Positions 23,880 to 33,019 of a stretch of DNA of 64,000 nucleotides are shown one piece after another. A program made the position numbers and the translations under genes. The DNA is from Pseudomonas rhizophila. GTDB taxonomy: Bacteria > Pseudomonadota > Gammaproteobacteria > Pseudomonadales > Pseudomonadaceae. The stretch spans positions 2,572,128 through 2,636,127 of the forward strand of contig NZ_CP024081.1 of NCBI RefSeq assembly GCF_003033885.1, read 5' to 3'. How positions within the stretch are numbered: position 1 is the first letter of the stretch; each line of letters begins with the position of its first letter. The notes beneath the pieces were generated by a model. That model made no database searches. It saw only the letters and a program-made list of their open reading frames with translations, and was not told where the DNA came from.

Positions 23880-25514
23880 ATGATGCGGTTCTTTGCCGAC
23901 CTGGGCTTTCGCTGGAAAATTACCCTGCCGATTGCTTTTCTGGCGCTGTTGTTGGTGTTGATGGGGTGGTCGGGGATGCGAGGCATCGACCAGGTGACGG
24001 CGTCCAGCACACAGCTGACCAAGCGTTACTTGCCGGCCATCAGCTTGCTGCTCAATGCCGATCGCGATCTTTACCAGGCTTTTGTTGCCGAGCGTAGTCT
24101 GCTCGATGGTCATGCGGACGAGCATCTGACAGCGCTGAGCGCCAGTCATGAGGAGAATGCGAAGCAGGCTTATGATCGCGTGCAGCAATATGCGGCGATG
24201 CAGCCCGATGCCGAGGCACAGGCGTTGGTCAGTCAGTTCAATGACGCTTTTGTAAAGTGGAAGCAGGTTTCGAGACGAGTAATTGAGCTGTCCGTGGGGG
24301 ATAGGGAGGCGGCCAGCAAACTGAGTTTTGGTGACAGCGAACGCCTGTTCGAGGCCATGCGTGATCCCATCGACAAGCTTGGCGAGCTGGAAGACCAGGC
24401 GTCCCACCGCGAGGGAGATGCGGCGATAGAAAATGGCGAGAAAGTGGGGGTGTATCAGGGCGCCATTCTGTTGATCGGTCTGCTTGGCTGCATTCTGGTC
24501 GTTGTTGCCTTGCCAATGGTCGTGCTGCGTCCTATGCGTCGCTTGCTCAGCCGCGTCGAGCAGATTGCGGAGGGTGGCGGTGATTTGAAGGCGCGTCTTG
24601 AGGTTCGTTCGGCTGACGAGTTGGGCCAGCTCGGCAGCGCGTTCAACCGCTTTCTCGACAAACTGCAGCCGCTGATTGCCGAGGTGGGCCGGGTGACCGG
24701 GGAGGTCGATGCCGCAGCTCGCGCCATGGCCAGCATGGCCGCGACCAATGACCAACTGATCAGCAGCGAGCATGCGGCACTCGATCAGGTTAGCACCGCC
24801 GCGACCCAGATGAGCGCCGCCGTGCATGAAGTCGCCCACAACGCGCTGAATGCCTCGGATGCTGCACAACAGGCTACCAGTCAGTCCCGTGATGGCGCCG
24901 ACGTTGTCAGCAGCACCATCGAATCGATCCGCCAACTGGCCCAGGAAGTGGAAAGCGCGTCGGGAACCATCGAAGCCTTGGCCCAGGAAACCTCCAGTAT
25001 CGGCGCGGTCCTCGAGGTGATCCGTGGCATCGCTGAACAGACCAACCTGCTTGCACTGAACGCCGCCATTGAGGCTGCACGGGCCGGTGAGCAAGGCCGC
25101 GGTTTTGCCGTCGTGGCTGACGAAGTCAGGGCGCTGGCGGCGCGGACCCAGGATTCGACCAAGGATATCCAGGTCCGTATCGAGCGCTTGCAGTCGGGTG
25201 TCGCCAAGGCCGTTCAAGCGATGCACGTCGGTAGCACCAAGGCCCGTGACAGCGTCGAGCGAGCAGCGAGTGTCGATCAGGTGCTCAGCGGCACGGGTGG
25301 TTCCATACAGCGGATCAACGATATGGCCGCGCAGATCGCCAACGCTTGCGAAGAGCAGAGCAGTGTCACTGAGGAAATCGCCCGCAACATCTCCGACATT
25401 CGCGACCTGTCCAACGAAGCGGCGCAGAACTCTGCCCAGAGCATGCATGCCAGCCAGCAGCTTTCCGGGCTGTCGAGGACATTGGCGGAGTTGACCGGCC
25501 GTTTTCGCACCTGA
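23880..25514 (+). CDS. Methyl-accepting chemotaxis protein
   Basis: A 544-residue transducer starting at 23880 ([18 protein letters not shown]), chosen because AAGGAG lies about 8 bases upstream. TM1 (about 15-34) and TM2 (near 190-210) enclose a helical periplasmic ligand domain of four-helix-bundle type. A HAMP domain follows ([23 protein letters not shown]). The signalling tip is intact ([38 protein letters not shown]). It should signal through CheA/CheW; the ligand cannot be predicted. The preceding FliA-like promoter supports expression with the flagellar regulon. Confidence 0.93.
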   Translation: MMRFFADLGFRWKITLPIAFLALLLVLMGWSGMRGIDQVTASSTQLTKRYLPAISLLLNADRDLYQAFVAERSLLDGHADEHLTALSASHEENAKQAYDRVQQYAAMQPDAEAQALVSQFNDAFVKWKQVSRRVIELSVGDREAASKLSFGDSERLFEAMRDPIDKLGELEDQASHREGDAAIENGEKVGVYQGAILLIGLLGCILVVVALPMVVLRPMRRLLSRVEQIAEGGGDLKARLEVRSADELGQLGSAFNRFLDKLQPLIAEVGRVTGEVDAAARAMASMAATNDQLISSEHAALDQVSTAATQMSAAVHEVAHNALNASDAAQQATSQSRDGADVVSSTIESIRQLAQEVESASGTIEALAQETSSIGAVLEVIRGIAEQTNLLALNAAIEAARAGEQGRGFAVVADEVRALAARTQDSTKDIQVRIERLQSGVAKAVQAMHVGSTKARDSVERAASVDQVLSGTGGSIQRINDMAAQIANACEEQSSVTEEIARNISDIRDLSNEAAQNSAQSMHASQQLSGLSRTLAELTGRFRT

Positions 25515-25525
25515 GTCCAGGCGCG

Positions 25526-26299
25526 ATGGTGGCCACCCTCCCAGCCTTGGCGGCGCTCACCGGCGAGCGCTTGCGAGCCCTGCATCAGGACGGTTTCGTC
25601 CTGATGCCTGCGGTGTTGAGCAGCGCGCAAATCACCGACCTGCGCCTTGCAATCGATTGCCTCAAGCCTCAGCACTGGGACTACAGCGGCGTGATCGATC
25701 ACTACAAATGCGTGTTCAATCGCGATCCGTTCTGGTTGCCGTTTCTCGATATGGAAGGGGTGATCGAGCTGGCCGAGGCGGCTCTGGGGGATGATTGCCA
25801 CATCATTGGGCAGACTGCCTGGCGTTGCCACCCCGGTTTTGTCGGCGCCCCGTTGCACCTGGATTACCTGGCGATGGCATTGCCACCACAGCTTCTGGCC
25901 GATCCAGCTTTCGAGTTGCCGATGCAGATTTTCACCGCACAGTTTTACCTTGACGACATCAATGCCGACCTGAGCCCCACCCGCGTCATTCCCGGCAGTC
26001 ATCGGGCGGGGCGGGCGCCCGTGGCGGGCGAAACGCAATGGCAAGGGCGCGTCGCGCAACCGGTATTGTGCCGGGCGGGCGACGTGCTGGTGCTGCGCAG
26101 CGAGTTGTGGCATGCCGGCAGCGAGAACCGCAGCGTCGATCGTTCACGTTATATGCTGCAGGTTCACTATGGCCGGCGGATGATCGCGCAGAAGTTCTCG
26201 CCTTATCTGTACTGGCAATTCAACTCTGCTGTGCTGGCCGCCGCGACACCTCGCCAACGGCGCCTGTTGGGCGATCACCAGGAGGCTGAGTACGATTGA
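25526..26299 (+). CDS. Phytanoyl-CoA dioxygenase (PhyH) family protein
   Basis: A 257-residue Fe(II)/2-oxoglutarate oxygenase-like protein. The metal triad is visible as His and Asp of GAPLHLDYLAM near residue 113 and a distal His in ELWHAGSENRSV; an arginine shortly after (SVDRSRYMLQVHYGRR) is placed to bind 2-oxoglutarate. The N-terminal segment (LRALHQDGFVLMPAVLSSAQITDL) is the classic PhyH opening. It follows the chemoreceptor by 11 bp without an obvious strong ribosome-binding site. Substrate is unknown; relatives act on small molecules in secondary metabolism and catabolism. Confidence 0.85.
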   Translation: MVATLPALAALTGERLRALHQDGFVLMPAVLSSAQITDLRLAIDCLKPQHWDYSGVIDHYKCVFNRDPFWLPFLDMEGVIELAEAALGDDCHIIGQTAWRCHPGFVGAPLHLDYLAMALPPQLLADPAFELPMQIFTAQFYLDDINADLSPTRVIPGSHRAGRAPVAGETQWQGRVAQPVLCRAGDVLVLRSELWHAGSENRSVDRSRYMLQVHYGRRMIAQKFSPYLYWQFNSAVLAAATPRQRRLLGDHQEAEYD

Positions 26300-26331
26300 C
26301 CTCCTGGCATCGGTTACGTCACGGGGCGAGG

Positions 26332-26703
26332 TCAGATCCAGACATCATTCACCGCTGTTCGCTCATTGGTTTCATCGCCCGTGTTAATGACACCGCGAGG
26401 TTCGATCAACAGCAATTTCACTTCCAGTGCGGCGCTGGGCTTGTGCTCAACACCTTTTTTCACCACGTACATCTCGCCTGGGCCAATCGTCACCGCGCCG
26501 TCGCGAAAATCAATGCGAAGCTCGCCTTCCAGCACGATGAAGGTTTCATCGGTATCGGCGTGGGTATGCCAGACGAAGTCACCTTCGAGCCGGACGATCT
26601 TGAACTGGTAGTCGTTCATTTCGGCCACGACTTTCGGGGCCCACTGTTCCTGGAAGAGTGTGTATTTCTGAGCGAAATTGATGGGGGAGTAGTGAGTGCT
26701 CAT
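26332..26703 (-). CDS. Cupin domain protein
   Basis: A 123-residue single-domain cupin. The first metal motif is DFVWHTHADTDETFIVLEGELRI with the G-X5-HXH-X3-4-E pattern adapted (HTHADTDE), and the second is PGEMYVVKKGVEH. It likely binds a divalent metal and a small ligand; the reaction is unknown. It is convergent with the PhyH gene and 100 bp downstream of an AraC regulator on the same strand, so it might be a target or co-unit of that regulator. Confidence 0.88.
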   Translation of the reverse strand: MSTHYSPINFAQKYTLFQEQWAPKVVAEMNDYQFKIVRLEGDFVWHTHADTDETFIVLEGELRIDFRDGAVTIGPGEMYVVKKGVEHKPSAALEVKLLLIEPRGVINTGDETNERTAVNDVWI

Positions 26704-26804
26704 GGGGAATGCTCGTCTTGTGAAGGGGTGAGCGCGACCTTACTGCCTGAGCCTGAGCGGGTATTGGATGATTGTGCAGCTTTTGTCGGGCCCGGCACCC
26801 GAAG

Positions 26805-27611
26805 TCAGCGCAGCATCTTCAGCCAGCGTGCTGGTGAAATGCCGAAAGCCTGGCTATGTAACCGGGTCATGTGGCTCTGATCGAAAAAACCGCACGCCAG
26901 GGCCGCTTCACTCAATGGCATGCCGTGGATAACCAGGCGACGGGCTTTATTCAGACGTCGCTGGTTGATATACCGATAGGGGCTGGTGCCGTACAGCGCT
27001 CGAAAGTCCCGGGACAGGCTCCATCGATCCCGGCCACTGGCTTGGACCAGATCATCCAGACTGATGGGCTGGTCAAGGGCATCATGAATGAACAGTCGTG
27101 CGCGCTCTGCCGCCGAGTAGTCGATCAATCGCCGCCCACGCCGGTTACCCGCTGCGCTGTCCAGTGCCTGGGCCACATCGTAGATGCCGTCCTCCTCTTC
27201 CAGCGGATCGAGTGGATGATCCATGCAGCGCAACAATCTGCGCGTAGCCACATTGAGGTGAGGATCGTTCGACAGCCCCCCTTCGATGAAGGGCAAGGGT
27301 TTGCCGCCCAGCACTTGCTGGATCACGGAGGGCTCTACATAGAACATCCGGTAGCGAAAGCCGTCGCTCGTGCCTGCTTCGCCATCGTGAACTTCGTCCG
27401 GGTGCAGGACGATGGTTCCGCCGGGCTGGCTATGGCGTTTGCTATGGCGGTAGTTGAAGCTCTGAACACCGCAAAGCGTGACGCCGATGGCGTAGGTGTC
27501 ATGCCGGTGGGTGGTGTAGCCATGGCCACTGAAATAGGCTTCGATGCGTTCCATTTTCCGCGATTCAGGAGCCCGTACCAGCCAGTCGCGATCACGATTT
27601 GATTGAGTCAT
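26805..27611 (-). CDS. AraC-family transcriptional regulator
   Basis: A 268-residue AraC/XylS regulator. The N-terminal cupin-like sensing domain (about 15-100) has the H-x-H-D pattern of the AraC binding domain (YTTHRHDTYAIGVTLCGVQSF); the C-terminal 100 residues contain two helix-turn-helix motifs (ISLDDLVQASGRDRWSLSRDFRALYG and MPLSEAALACGFFDQSHMTRLHSQAFGISPARWL). Such regulators often control adjacent metabolic or efflux genes; here the cupin gene downstream is the nearest candidate. The effector is unknown. Confidence 0.93.
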   Translation of the reverse strand: MTQSNRDRDWLVRAPESRKMERIEAYFSGHGYTTHRHDTYAIGVTLCGVQSFNYRHSKRHSQPGGTIVLHPDEVHDGEAGTSDGFRYRMFYVEPSVIQQVLGGKPLPFIEGGLSNDPHLNVATRRLLRCMDHPLDPLEEEDGIYDVAQALDSAAGNRRGRRLIDYSAAERARLFIHDALDQPISLDDLVQASGRDRWSLSRDFRALYGTSPYRYINQRRLNKARRLVIHGMPLSEAALACGFFDQSHMTRLHSQAFGISPARWLKMLR

Positions 27612-27755
27612 TTAGACCGGCCTCTCGCTTTTATCTGCACACGATACCTGTCTGATATGCCTAGGCGCAGGAAAAAGCGAGATCCGGATTCTTCGGAACG
27701 CAGAAAGCTGCTCGTTACGCAGGGCGGCTTACTGGTCGTACAGTGCGTCACTGTT

Positions 27756-27947
27756 TCAGATTTCTTTCACGGGTGTCTCACCCTGGGCACTCTTGATCAG
27801 CCCGATGACGTGAAGGCAGTCAGCCTTGTTCACATAGGATTCGCCGCTGGCGATCGTTTCGTGGTTGCCGGCTCTCAAGCGCCACCGCCATTGGCCTTTT
27901 CCAGTGCTCTGGGTGCCTCGGGTCTGCCTGTAGATCTCAAAATACAT
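27756..27947 (-). CDS. YegP-family (DUF1508) small protein
   Basis: A 63-residue protein with the DUF1508 pattern: MYFEIYRQTRG, then QWRWRLRAGNHETIASGESYVNKADCLHVIGLIKS carries the family W-R-x-A-x-N-x-x-x-I-A-x-S-E/G-x-Y-x-x-K. The family is a small beta-rich fold of unknown function, sometimes duplicated in tandem; here only one unit is present. It stands alone between an AraC regulator and the glycan operon. Confidence 0.82.
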   Translation of the reverse strand: MYFEIYRQTRGTQSTGKGQWRWRLRAGNHETIASGESYVNKADCLHVIGLIKSAQGETPVKEI

Positions 27948-28283
27948 CGGTTCGCTCCCTGCGATTAATCATTCAAGACATGCTTTGCACATGTCGCTCC
28001 AAGCCTAGCCAAGCTGATAGTTTTGGCTATGGGAAATTCGTTTCCATTCGTTATCAAATATTGCCGATGTGGATTCGGATTTGCTCCGGCGACCCTTTTC
28101 AGGAAACAGGTCATCTTGGGGGCGCGGGGCTGGATAAAGTTCCGGTTTCGTTCTTGCGTTGCCTTGTGCGGTCCTGCTTAATACATTCCGATTCAGACGT
28201 TTGTCATTGACGTCCGGTCCGGGGAACCCGGGGGCTGGGAGCCCGATGGGACTGGAAAAACCTATAAGAAAAAGAGCCATCAA
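27948..28283. other. Intergenic region upstream of the glycan-modification operon
   Basis: A 336-bp gap with no convincing gene. It holds an imperfect inverted repeat, ATGGGAAA-TTCG-TTTCCAT (28029-28047), followed by an AT-rich stretch suited to a promoter or operator, and a GC-rich hairpin (GGGCT/AGCCC) near 28230. The operon start codon that follows is a GTG with a weak ribosome-binding site, which suggests low or regulated expression. Confidence 0.4.
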
Positions 28284-29252
28284 GTGACTGAATATCCAGG
28301 AGCGGATCTGCAAGGATGTCTAGCGCTTTCGCTTGTCATTCCAGTTTTCAACGAAGTCCAGTCCATAGATTTGTTTATCGCCAGAGTCGATCGGGTTTTT
28401 GCGAACGAGCCGCTGGTGACCCTGGAACTGGTGTTCGTCAATGACGGCAGTGTCGACGAAACATTGATGCTGTTGCTGGAAAAACAGCGAGCCGACCCGC
28501 GCATCCGGATCGTCGACCTGAGCCGCAATTTCGGCAAGGAAGCGGCGCTGAGTGCCGGTCTGCAAGCGGCTCGTGGCCAGGCGGTGGTGCCGATCGACGT
28601 CGACCTGCAGGACCCGCCCGAGGTGATCCTGCAAATGATCGCCCACTGGCGCAACGGTGCCGAGGTGGTACTGGGCCATCGCATAAACCGTGACTCCGAC
28701 TCTTGGGCCAAACAGGTTTCCGCCAACGGGTTCTATCGGCTGCACAATAAAATCGCCGACCACAAGCTACCGGAAAATGTCGGTGATTTTCGGCTGATGG
28801 ATCGTTGTGTGGTCGATGCGCTGCAGAGCCTGCCCGAGTCCCGACGCTTCATGAAGGGCTTGTTTGCCTGGGTAGGATTTCGAACCACCGTCGTGGATTA
28901 CGTCAGGCCCGAGCGTGCGGCCGGTGAAAGCAAATTCAACGGCTGGCGCCTGTGGAACTTTGCCCTGGAGGGCATCACCAGTTTCAGCACCGAACCGCTG
29001 CGTATCTGGACCTACCTGGGGCTTAGCGTCTCGCTGGTGTCCTTTTCGTTTGCCGTGTTCATCGTGCTACGGACGCTGATTTCCGGGGTCGATCTGCCAG
29101 GCTATGCCTCCCTGATGGTGGCAGTCACGTTCCTGGGCGGGTTGCAACTGATCGGCATCGGCGTACTGGGTGAATACCTGGGCCGGACCTATATCGAATC
29201 CAAACGCCGACCGGTTTTTCTGGTACGGCGCATCTATGACGCCAAGGACTGA
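28284..29252 (+). CDS. GtrB-like family 2 glycosyltransferase
   Basis: A 322-residue bactoprenol-linked glycosyltransferase read from a GTG start (MTEYPGADLQGCLALSLVIP). The GT-A domain (about 15-230) has the nucleotide-sugar motifs FVNDGSVDE and PIDVDLQDPPEVI, and ends in two transmembrane segments (about 240-262 and 270-300), exactly the DPM1/GtrB topology. It would transfer a sugar from UDP-sugar to undecaprenyl phosphate on the cytoplasmic side. It is first in a four-gene operon with a methyltransferase, GtrA and a large membrane protein, the genes being 2 bp apart or overlapping. Confidence 0.9.
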   Translation: MTEYPGADLQGCLALSLVIPVFNEVQSIDLFIARVDRVFANEPLVTLELVFVNDGSVDETLMLLLEKQRADPRIRIVDLSRNFGKEAALSAGLQAARGQAVVPIDVDLQDPPEVILQMIAHWRNGAEVVLGHRINRDSDSWAKQVSANGFYRLHNKIADHKLPENVGDFRLMDRCVVDALQSLPESRRFMKGLFAWVGFRTTVVDYVRPERAAGESKFNGWRLWNFALEGITSFSTEPLRIWTYLGLSVSLVSFSFAVFIVLRTLISGVDLPGYASLMVAVTFLGGLQLIGIGVLGEYLGRTYIESKRRPVFLVRRIYDAKD

Positions 29253-29254
29253 CA

Positions 29255-29962
29255 ATGGATCTCAAGGAAACCGACATCCTGGGGCCTGATATCGGGCAGC
29301 ATTGGTACTATCGTTCCAAGGCGCGCGCCATGCTCCACATGCTCAAAGGCACATCGGCCAAAACACTGCTGGATGTGGGGGCCGGATCGGGCTTTTTTTC
29401 CCATCACTTGTTGTCCCATACCGAGACGGCCCGGGCCTGGTGCGTGGACATCAGTTACCCGGCCGACTCCGATGCCAGCACCGCCGGCAAACCCGTCCAC
29501 TACCGGCGCGCCATCGACGCGCTGGACGCGGATCTGGTGTTGTTGATGGATGTGTTGGAACACGTGGGCGATGACATGGGCCTGCTCAAGGCTTATGTCG
29601 ACAAGGTGCCCTCTGGCACCCGCTTCCTGATCACCGTGCCGGCGTTCCAGTTTCTCTGGAGCGGGCATGATGTGTTTTTGGAACACAAACGCCGTTACAC
29701 CCTCGGGCAACTGGAGGGGGTCGTGGCCCAGGCGGGTTTGCAGGTGCACAAAAGCGCTTACTATTTCGGCCTGGTGTTTCCGATCGCCGCCGCCGTGCGC
29801 CTGTTGCAACGCAACACGTCCGGCGCGCCGGCCAGCTCGCTCACTCGGCATCATCCGCTGGTCAATGGCGTGTTGAAGTCGCTGTGCAGCCTGGAGCTTG
29901 CGTTTATGGGCGCCAATCGCGTGGCCGGCCTGACGGTGTTCTGTCTGGCACAAAAACCATGA
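29255..29962 (+). CDS. Class I SAM-dependent methyltransferase in the glycan operon
   Basis: A 235-residue methyltransferase with motif I TLLDVGAGSGFFSHHL near residue 40, an acidic residue after beta-2 (AWCVDISYP) and VLLMDVLEHVGDD as the post-II motif with the typical DVLEH of sugar/small-molecule methyltransferases. It starts 2 bp after the glycosyltransferase stop and its own stop overlaps the GtrA start as ATGA. Its place inside a gtr-type operon suggests methylation of the lipid-linked or transferred sugar, which is inference. Confidence 0.83.
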   Translation: MDLKETDILGPDIGQHWYYRSKARAMLHMLKGTSAKTLLDVGAGSGFFSHHLLSHTETARAWCVDISYPADSDASTAGKPVHYRRAIDALDADLVLLMDVLEHVGDDMGLLKAYVDKVPSGTRFLITVPAFQFLWSGHDVFLEHKRRYTLGQLEGVVAQAGLQVHKSAYYFGLVFPIAAAVRLLQRNTSGAPASSLTRHHPLVNGVLKSLCSLELAFMGANRVAGLTVFCLAQKP

Positions 29963-30342
29963 TCTGGACGCGGTCGCCGTTGCTGCGACGTGGGCTGCGG
30001 TTCGCCATGACGGGCTTGTTCGTGACCGCTGTGCATGTGTTGGCTGCCGTGTTGTTTGTGCACCTGATCCTGGCCAGCCCGCCGTTGGCCAACGGTTTTG
30101 CGTTTGTGGTGGCAACCGTGGTGTCTTACCTGATCAACACGCTCTGGAGTTTCTCCAGCCGATTGCATGGCCGCACGCTCGGCCGTTTCGTGGTGGTGTC
30201 GATCGGCGGATTCTGGCTGGCGATGCTGGTGGCCTGGGTGGCGCAGAGCGCGGGCCTGAGTTACCTGGCGGGCATTGCTGCCGTGGCGCTGATCATCCCG
30301 GTGTTTACCTTCATCTTGCATAATTTCTGGACGTATCGATGA
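29959..30342 (+). CDS. GtrA-family flippase-like membrane protein
   Basis: A 127-residue protein with four transmembrane helices, the size and topology of GtrA, proposed to flip the bactoprenol-linked sugar to the periplasm. Family hallmarks: FAMTGLFVTAVHVLAAVLF in helix 1, NTLWSFSSR after helix 2 and the C-terminal HNFWTYR. It overlaps the preceding and following genes by ATGA, so all three are translationally coupled. Confidence 0.88.
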   Translation: MIWTRSPLLRRGLRFAMTGLFVTAVHVLAAVLFVHLILASPPLANGFAFVVATVVSYLINTLWSFSSRLHGRTLGRFVVVSIGGFWLAMLVAWVAQSAGLSYLAGIAAVALIIPVFTFILHNFWTYR

Positions 30343-32423
30343 CCGTTCGTGGCGAGCGTTATCTGGTTTCCCTGTTGCCCGTATTGCTGGGCGTGCTGGC
30401 GTTTCTGATGGTCATCGGCCCTCGGGTGTTGAACCCGACGAATATCGCCTGGCTGGGGGAGGGCGATGCGGCGACTCATTATCTGGGATGGGCGTTTTTT
30501 CGTGATTCGCCCTGGACCTTTCCGTTGGGCATGAACCCTTCCTATGGCTTGGAGTTGGCCAACGGGATCATTTTTTCCGATTCCAACCCGCTGCTGGCGT
30601 TCATATTCAAGCCCTTCAATGCTTGGCTTCCCGAGACGTTCCAGTATTTCGGGCTGTGGCTGCTGGCGTGTTTTGTCCTGCAGGCCTGGTTTGCCTGGAA
30701 GCTGGTGGGGCTGCTGACGCCTTCGGTCTGGATCAGGTTGTTGGGGGCCGGGTTGTTCGTGTTTTCTCCCCCGATGTTTCTGCGCATGGGAGGGCATCTT
30801 TCCTTGTCCGGGCATTTCCTGATCCTGGCGGCGCTGTACCTGGCGTTGCGGCCCGGTCTGCAAAAGCGACGCCTGGCCTGGGGCGTGCTATTGGGCGCGA
30901 CGGCGCTGGTGCATGCCTATCTGTTGGCGATGGTGGCATTGATCTGGCTGGCTGATCTGGCCAGCAACGCCATCAAGGGTCGGTTACCCCGGCGCAATGC
31001 CTTGATTGAGCTGGCCGGTCTGTTTCTGCTGGTCGCATTCTGCTGCTGGCAAGCGGGTTATTTCAGTGTGGGCGGCGGGACCGTGGCGGGTGGTTTTGGC
31101 TTGTATCGTCTGAATCTTTTGTCGGTGGTGAACCCCAGTGGCTGGTCATACGTATTGCGCGACATGCCCCAAGGACCCGGGGACTACGAGGGTTTCAATT
31201 ACCTGGGGTTGGGGGTGCTGATGCTGGCCATCTGCGCCGGCGTGGCACTGCTGCAAGGCAACACCGGCCTGGCGGAGGCCGTGCGTCGCAGACCTCTATT
31301 GCTGTTGGCGCTGATCGGGCTGACGCTTTTTTCACTGACCAACAAGCTCGGTATTGGCATGCTGGATGTGCATTACTGGTTGCCGAAAACCATCGAGCAG
31401 TTGGCGAACGTCTTTCGCGCAGCCGGTAGGATGTTCTGGCCGGTGTTCTACATTCTCGTGTTTACGCTGATCTTTTTGGTGGTCCGAGGCAATAAGCCAC
31501 GAGCTGCGGTGTGTCTGCTGGCTGTCGCCCTGGTGGTGCAGGTTCTGGATACCCGCAGCGGGTGGGCAGGCCTGCGCAAGAGCCGGATGATGCCGACCGC
31601 CTCGAGCTGGCCGACGCCCCTGGCCGACCCGTTTTGGGCCAGCGCGGCAAATCACTACGCCAAGGTCCGGTCGTTGTTGCCGCAGAATCAGCCGGAAAAC
31701 TGGCTGTTGATCAGCCAATACGCCCAGAACCATGGTCTGGAAACCGATAGCGTGTACTTGGGGCGGATGGGCACTCGGGAGATCGAACACGCTCAACGGC
31801 ACGCTGGCCAAATGCTCGCCACCGGTCAGTATGAGGCGGATTCCCTCTACATTCTCGACAGCCGCACCGCGCTCGAAGCGATCAAAACCGTTAATCGTCA
31901 GACCGATCTGCTGACCCGTCTTGATGGCCTCGTGGTGCTGGCACCGGGATGGAAGACCTGTACCCAATGCCCACCGATAGCGCAGGAGACGCTGGACGTG
32001 CAGGTCAAGCCAGGTGAGCGCCAGGTGTTCAACCGAATAAACGCGATGTTGGTCAGCGGCTGGGGGCGCGTCGAAGATTGGGGCACCTGGTCGGAAGGTG
32101 CTCAGGCAGAGCTTGTATTGCGTGTACCCCCTGAGGCCCGCGCCCTCTCGATCGAAGCTGCGGCGTTCGTACAGCCCCTGCATACCAGGCAGAGAATCGA
32201 GGTCTCGATCAATGGCGTTGCGGCCCTGTCGACGCAACTGACCCGCATGCAGGAGAACACCCTGGAGCTGTCATTGAGCCCGGCCATCCGCGAAGCGATT
32301 GCCGCAGATGGGCAGGTGCGTGTGCAGTTTCATCTACCCGACGCGGTCAGTCCCAAGGCGCTGGGGTTGGGGAGCGACGAGCGAGTCATGGCGTTGGGGC
32401 TGAAGTCTCTGACGGTGAATTAA
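30339..32423 (+). CDS. Large polytopic membrane protein (DUF6311-like), putative glycosyltransferase
   Basis: A 694-residue protein with about ten or more transmembrane helices in the first 420 residues and a soluble C-terminal domain of about 250 residues. An early periplasmic loop with acidic and aromatic residues (WLGEGDAATHYLGWAFFRDSPW) resembles the catalytic loop of GT-C enzymes, where an Asp/Glu acts near the lipid donor. As last gene in a gtrB-methyltransferase-gtrA operon it takes the place of the serotype-specific Gtr transferase that moves the sugar onto O-antigen or another surface glycan. The DUF6311 assignment is from memory and the acceptor is unknown. Confidence 0.72.
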   Translation: MTVRGERYLVSLLPVLLGVLAFLMVIGPRVLNPTNIAWLGEGDAATHYLGWAFFRDSPWTFPLGMNPSYGLELANGIIFSDSNPLLAFIFKPFNAWLPETFQYFGLWLLACFVLQAWFAWKLVGLLTPSVWIRLLGAGLFVFSPPMFLRMGGHLSLSGHFLILAALYLALRPGLQKRRLAWGVLLGATALVHAYLLAMVALIWLADLASNAIKGRLPRRNALIELAGLFLLVAFCCWQAGYFSVGGGTVAGGFGLYRLNLLSVVNPSGWSYVLRDMPQGPGDYEGFNYLGLGVLMLAICAGVALLQGNTGLAEAVRRRPLLLLALIGLTLFSLTNKLGIGMLDVHYWLPKTIEQLANVFRAAGRMFWPVFYILVFTLIFLVVRGNKPRAAVCLLAVALVVQVLDTRSGWAGLRKSRMMPTASSWPTPLADPFWASAANHYAKVRSLLPQNQPENWLLISQYAQNHGLETDSVYLGRMGTREIEHAQRHAGQMLATGQYEADSLYILDSRTALEAIKTVNRQTDLLTRLDGLVVLAPGWKTCTQCPPIAQETLDVQVKPGERQVFNRINAMLVSGWGRVEDWGTWSEGAQAELVLRVPPEARALSIEAAAFVQPLHTRQRIEVSINGVAALSTQLTRMQENTLELSLSPAIREAIAADGQVRVQFHLPDAVSPKALGLGSDERVMALGLKSLTVN

Positions 32424-32650
32424 GCCGGACGTCTTTATCGTGTGCTTCAAGGTTTTTTGCGCAGCGCCGAATGCACAATTTGAGGCTGTTTTTCGAAACG
32501 CTGATACGGCTGGAAGCGTTCATGCGTGAGCGCGCCGGCGCGCTGCAAATTCCGCTGCGCGAAACAAAACCTGCGTCAGCCAAGTAAAGTCGAGGTATGG
32601 TTGCGACGGCTGAAACCACATCGTCATATTTTCGAACAGGAGTCGAACAC

Positions 32651-33016
32651 ATGCCTCACCTGCACATGGAGTACACCGCCAACCTGCCCAAGTTTGACGA
32701 GGGTGTCGTACTGTTGCGTCTGAATAATACGCTGGTGGCCTCCGGTCAGTTCGCTGCCGAGTCGGACATCAAAAGCCGGGCTGTGAAAATCGAGAATTTC
32801 CTGGTGGGCACCCTTTTCGAAAAGCGCGGTTTCGTGCATGTGAAGCTGGCCTTGTTGAGCGGCCGTTCGCCAGAGGTCAAGAAGCAGTTGGCCGAAAAAC
32901 TGTTGGAGGTAATCCAGGAGGTGGGCGAATGGCCGGCTGACGTTTCCGTGCAACTGTGCGTGGAAATCCTCGACATCGACCGAGGCCCCTATGCCAAGGC
33001 TGTCGTCGGCGCCTGA
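32651..33016 (+). CDS. 5-carboxymethyl-2-hydroxymuconate isomerase-like protein
   Basis: A 121-residue tautomerase-superfamily protein of the CHMI type (start MPHLHMEYTANLPKFDE, with the catalytic Pro2 after methionine removal, and conserved HVKLALLSGRSPEVKKQLAEKLL). CHMI works in the homoprotocatechuate pathway of aromatic degradation, but no other hpa genes are nearby, so its role here is uncertain; pseudomonads often carry a solitary copy. An AACAGGAG ribosome-binding site precedes the ATG. It converges on the LysR-type pseudogene. Confidence 0.85.
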   Translation: MPHLHMEYTANLPKFDEGVVLLRLNNTLVASGQFAAESDIKSRAVKIENFLVGTLFEKRGFVHVKLALLSGRSPEVKKQLAEKLLEVIQEVGEWPADVSVQLCVEILDIDRGPYAKAVVGA

Positions 33017-33019
33017 GGG

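Noticed and set aside
22240..28283. A prophage or integrative element with att site at tRNA-Ser
   Set aside because: No integrase, phage structural gene or direct repeat of the tRNA 3' end was seen; only circumstantial signs remain.
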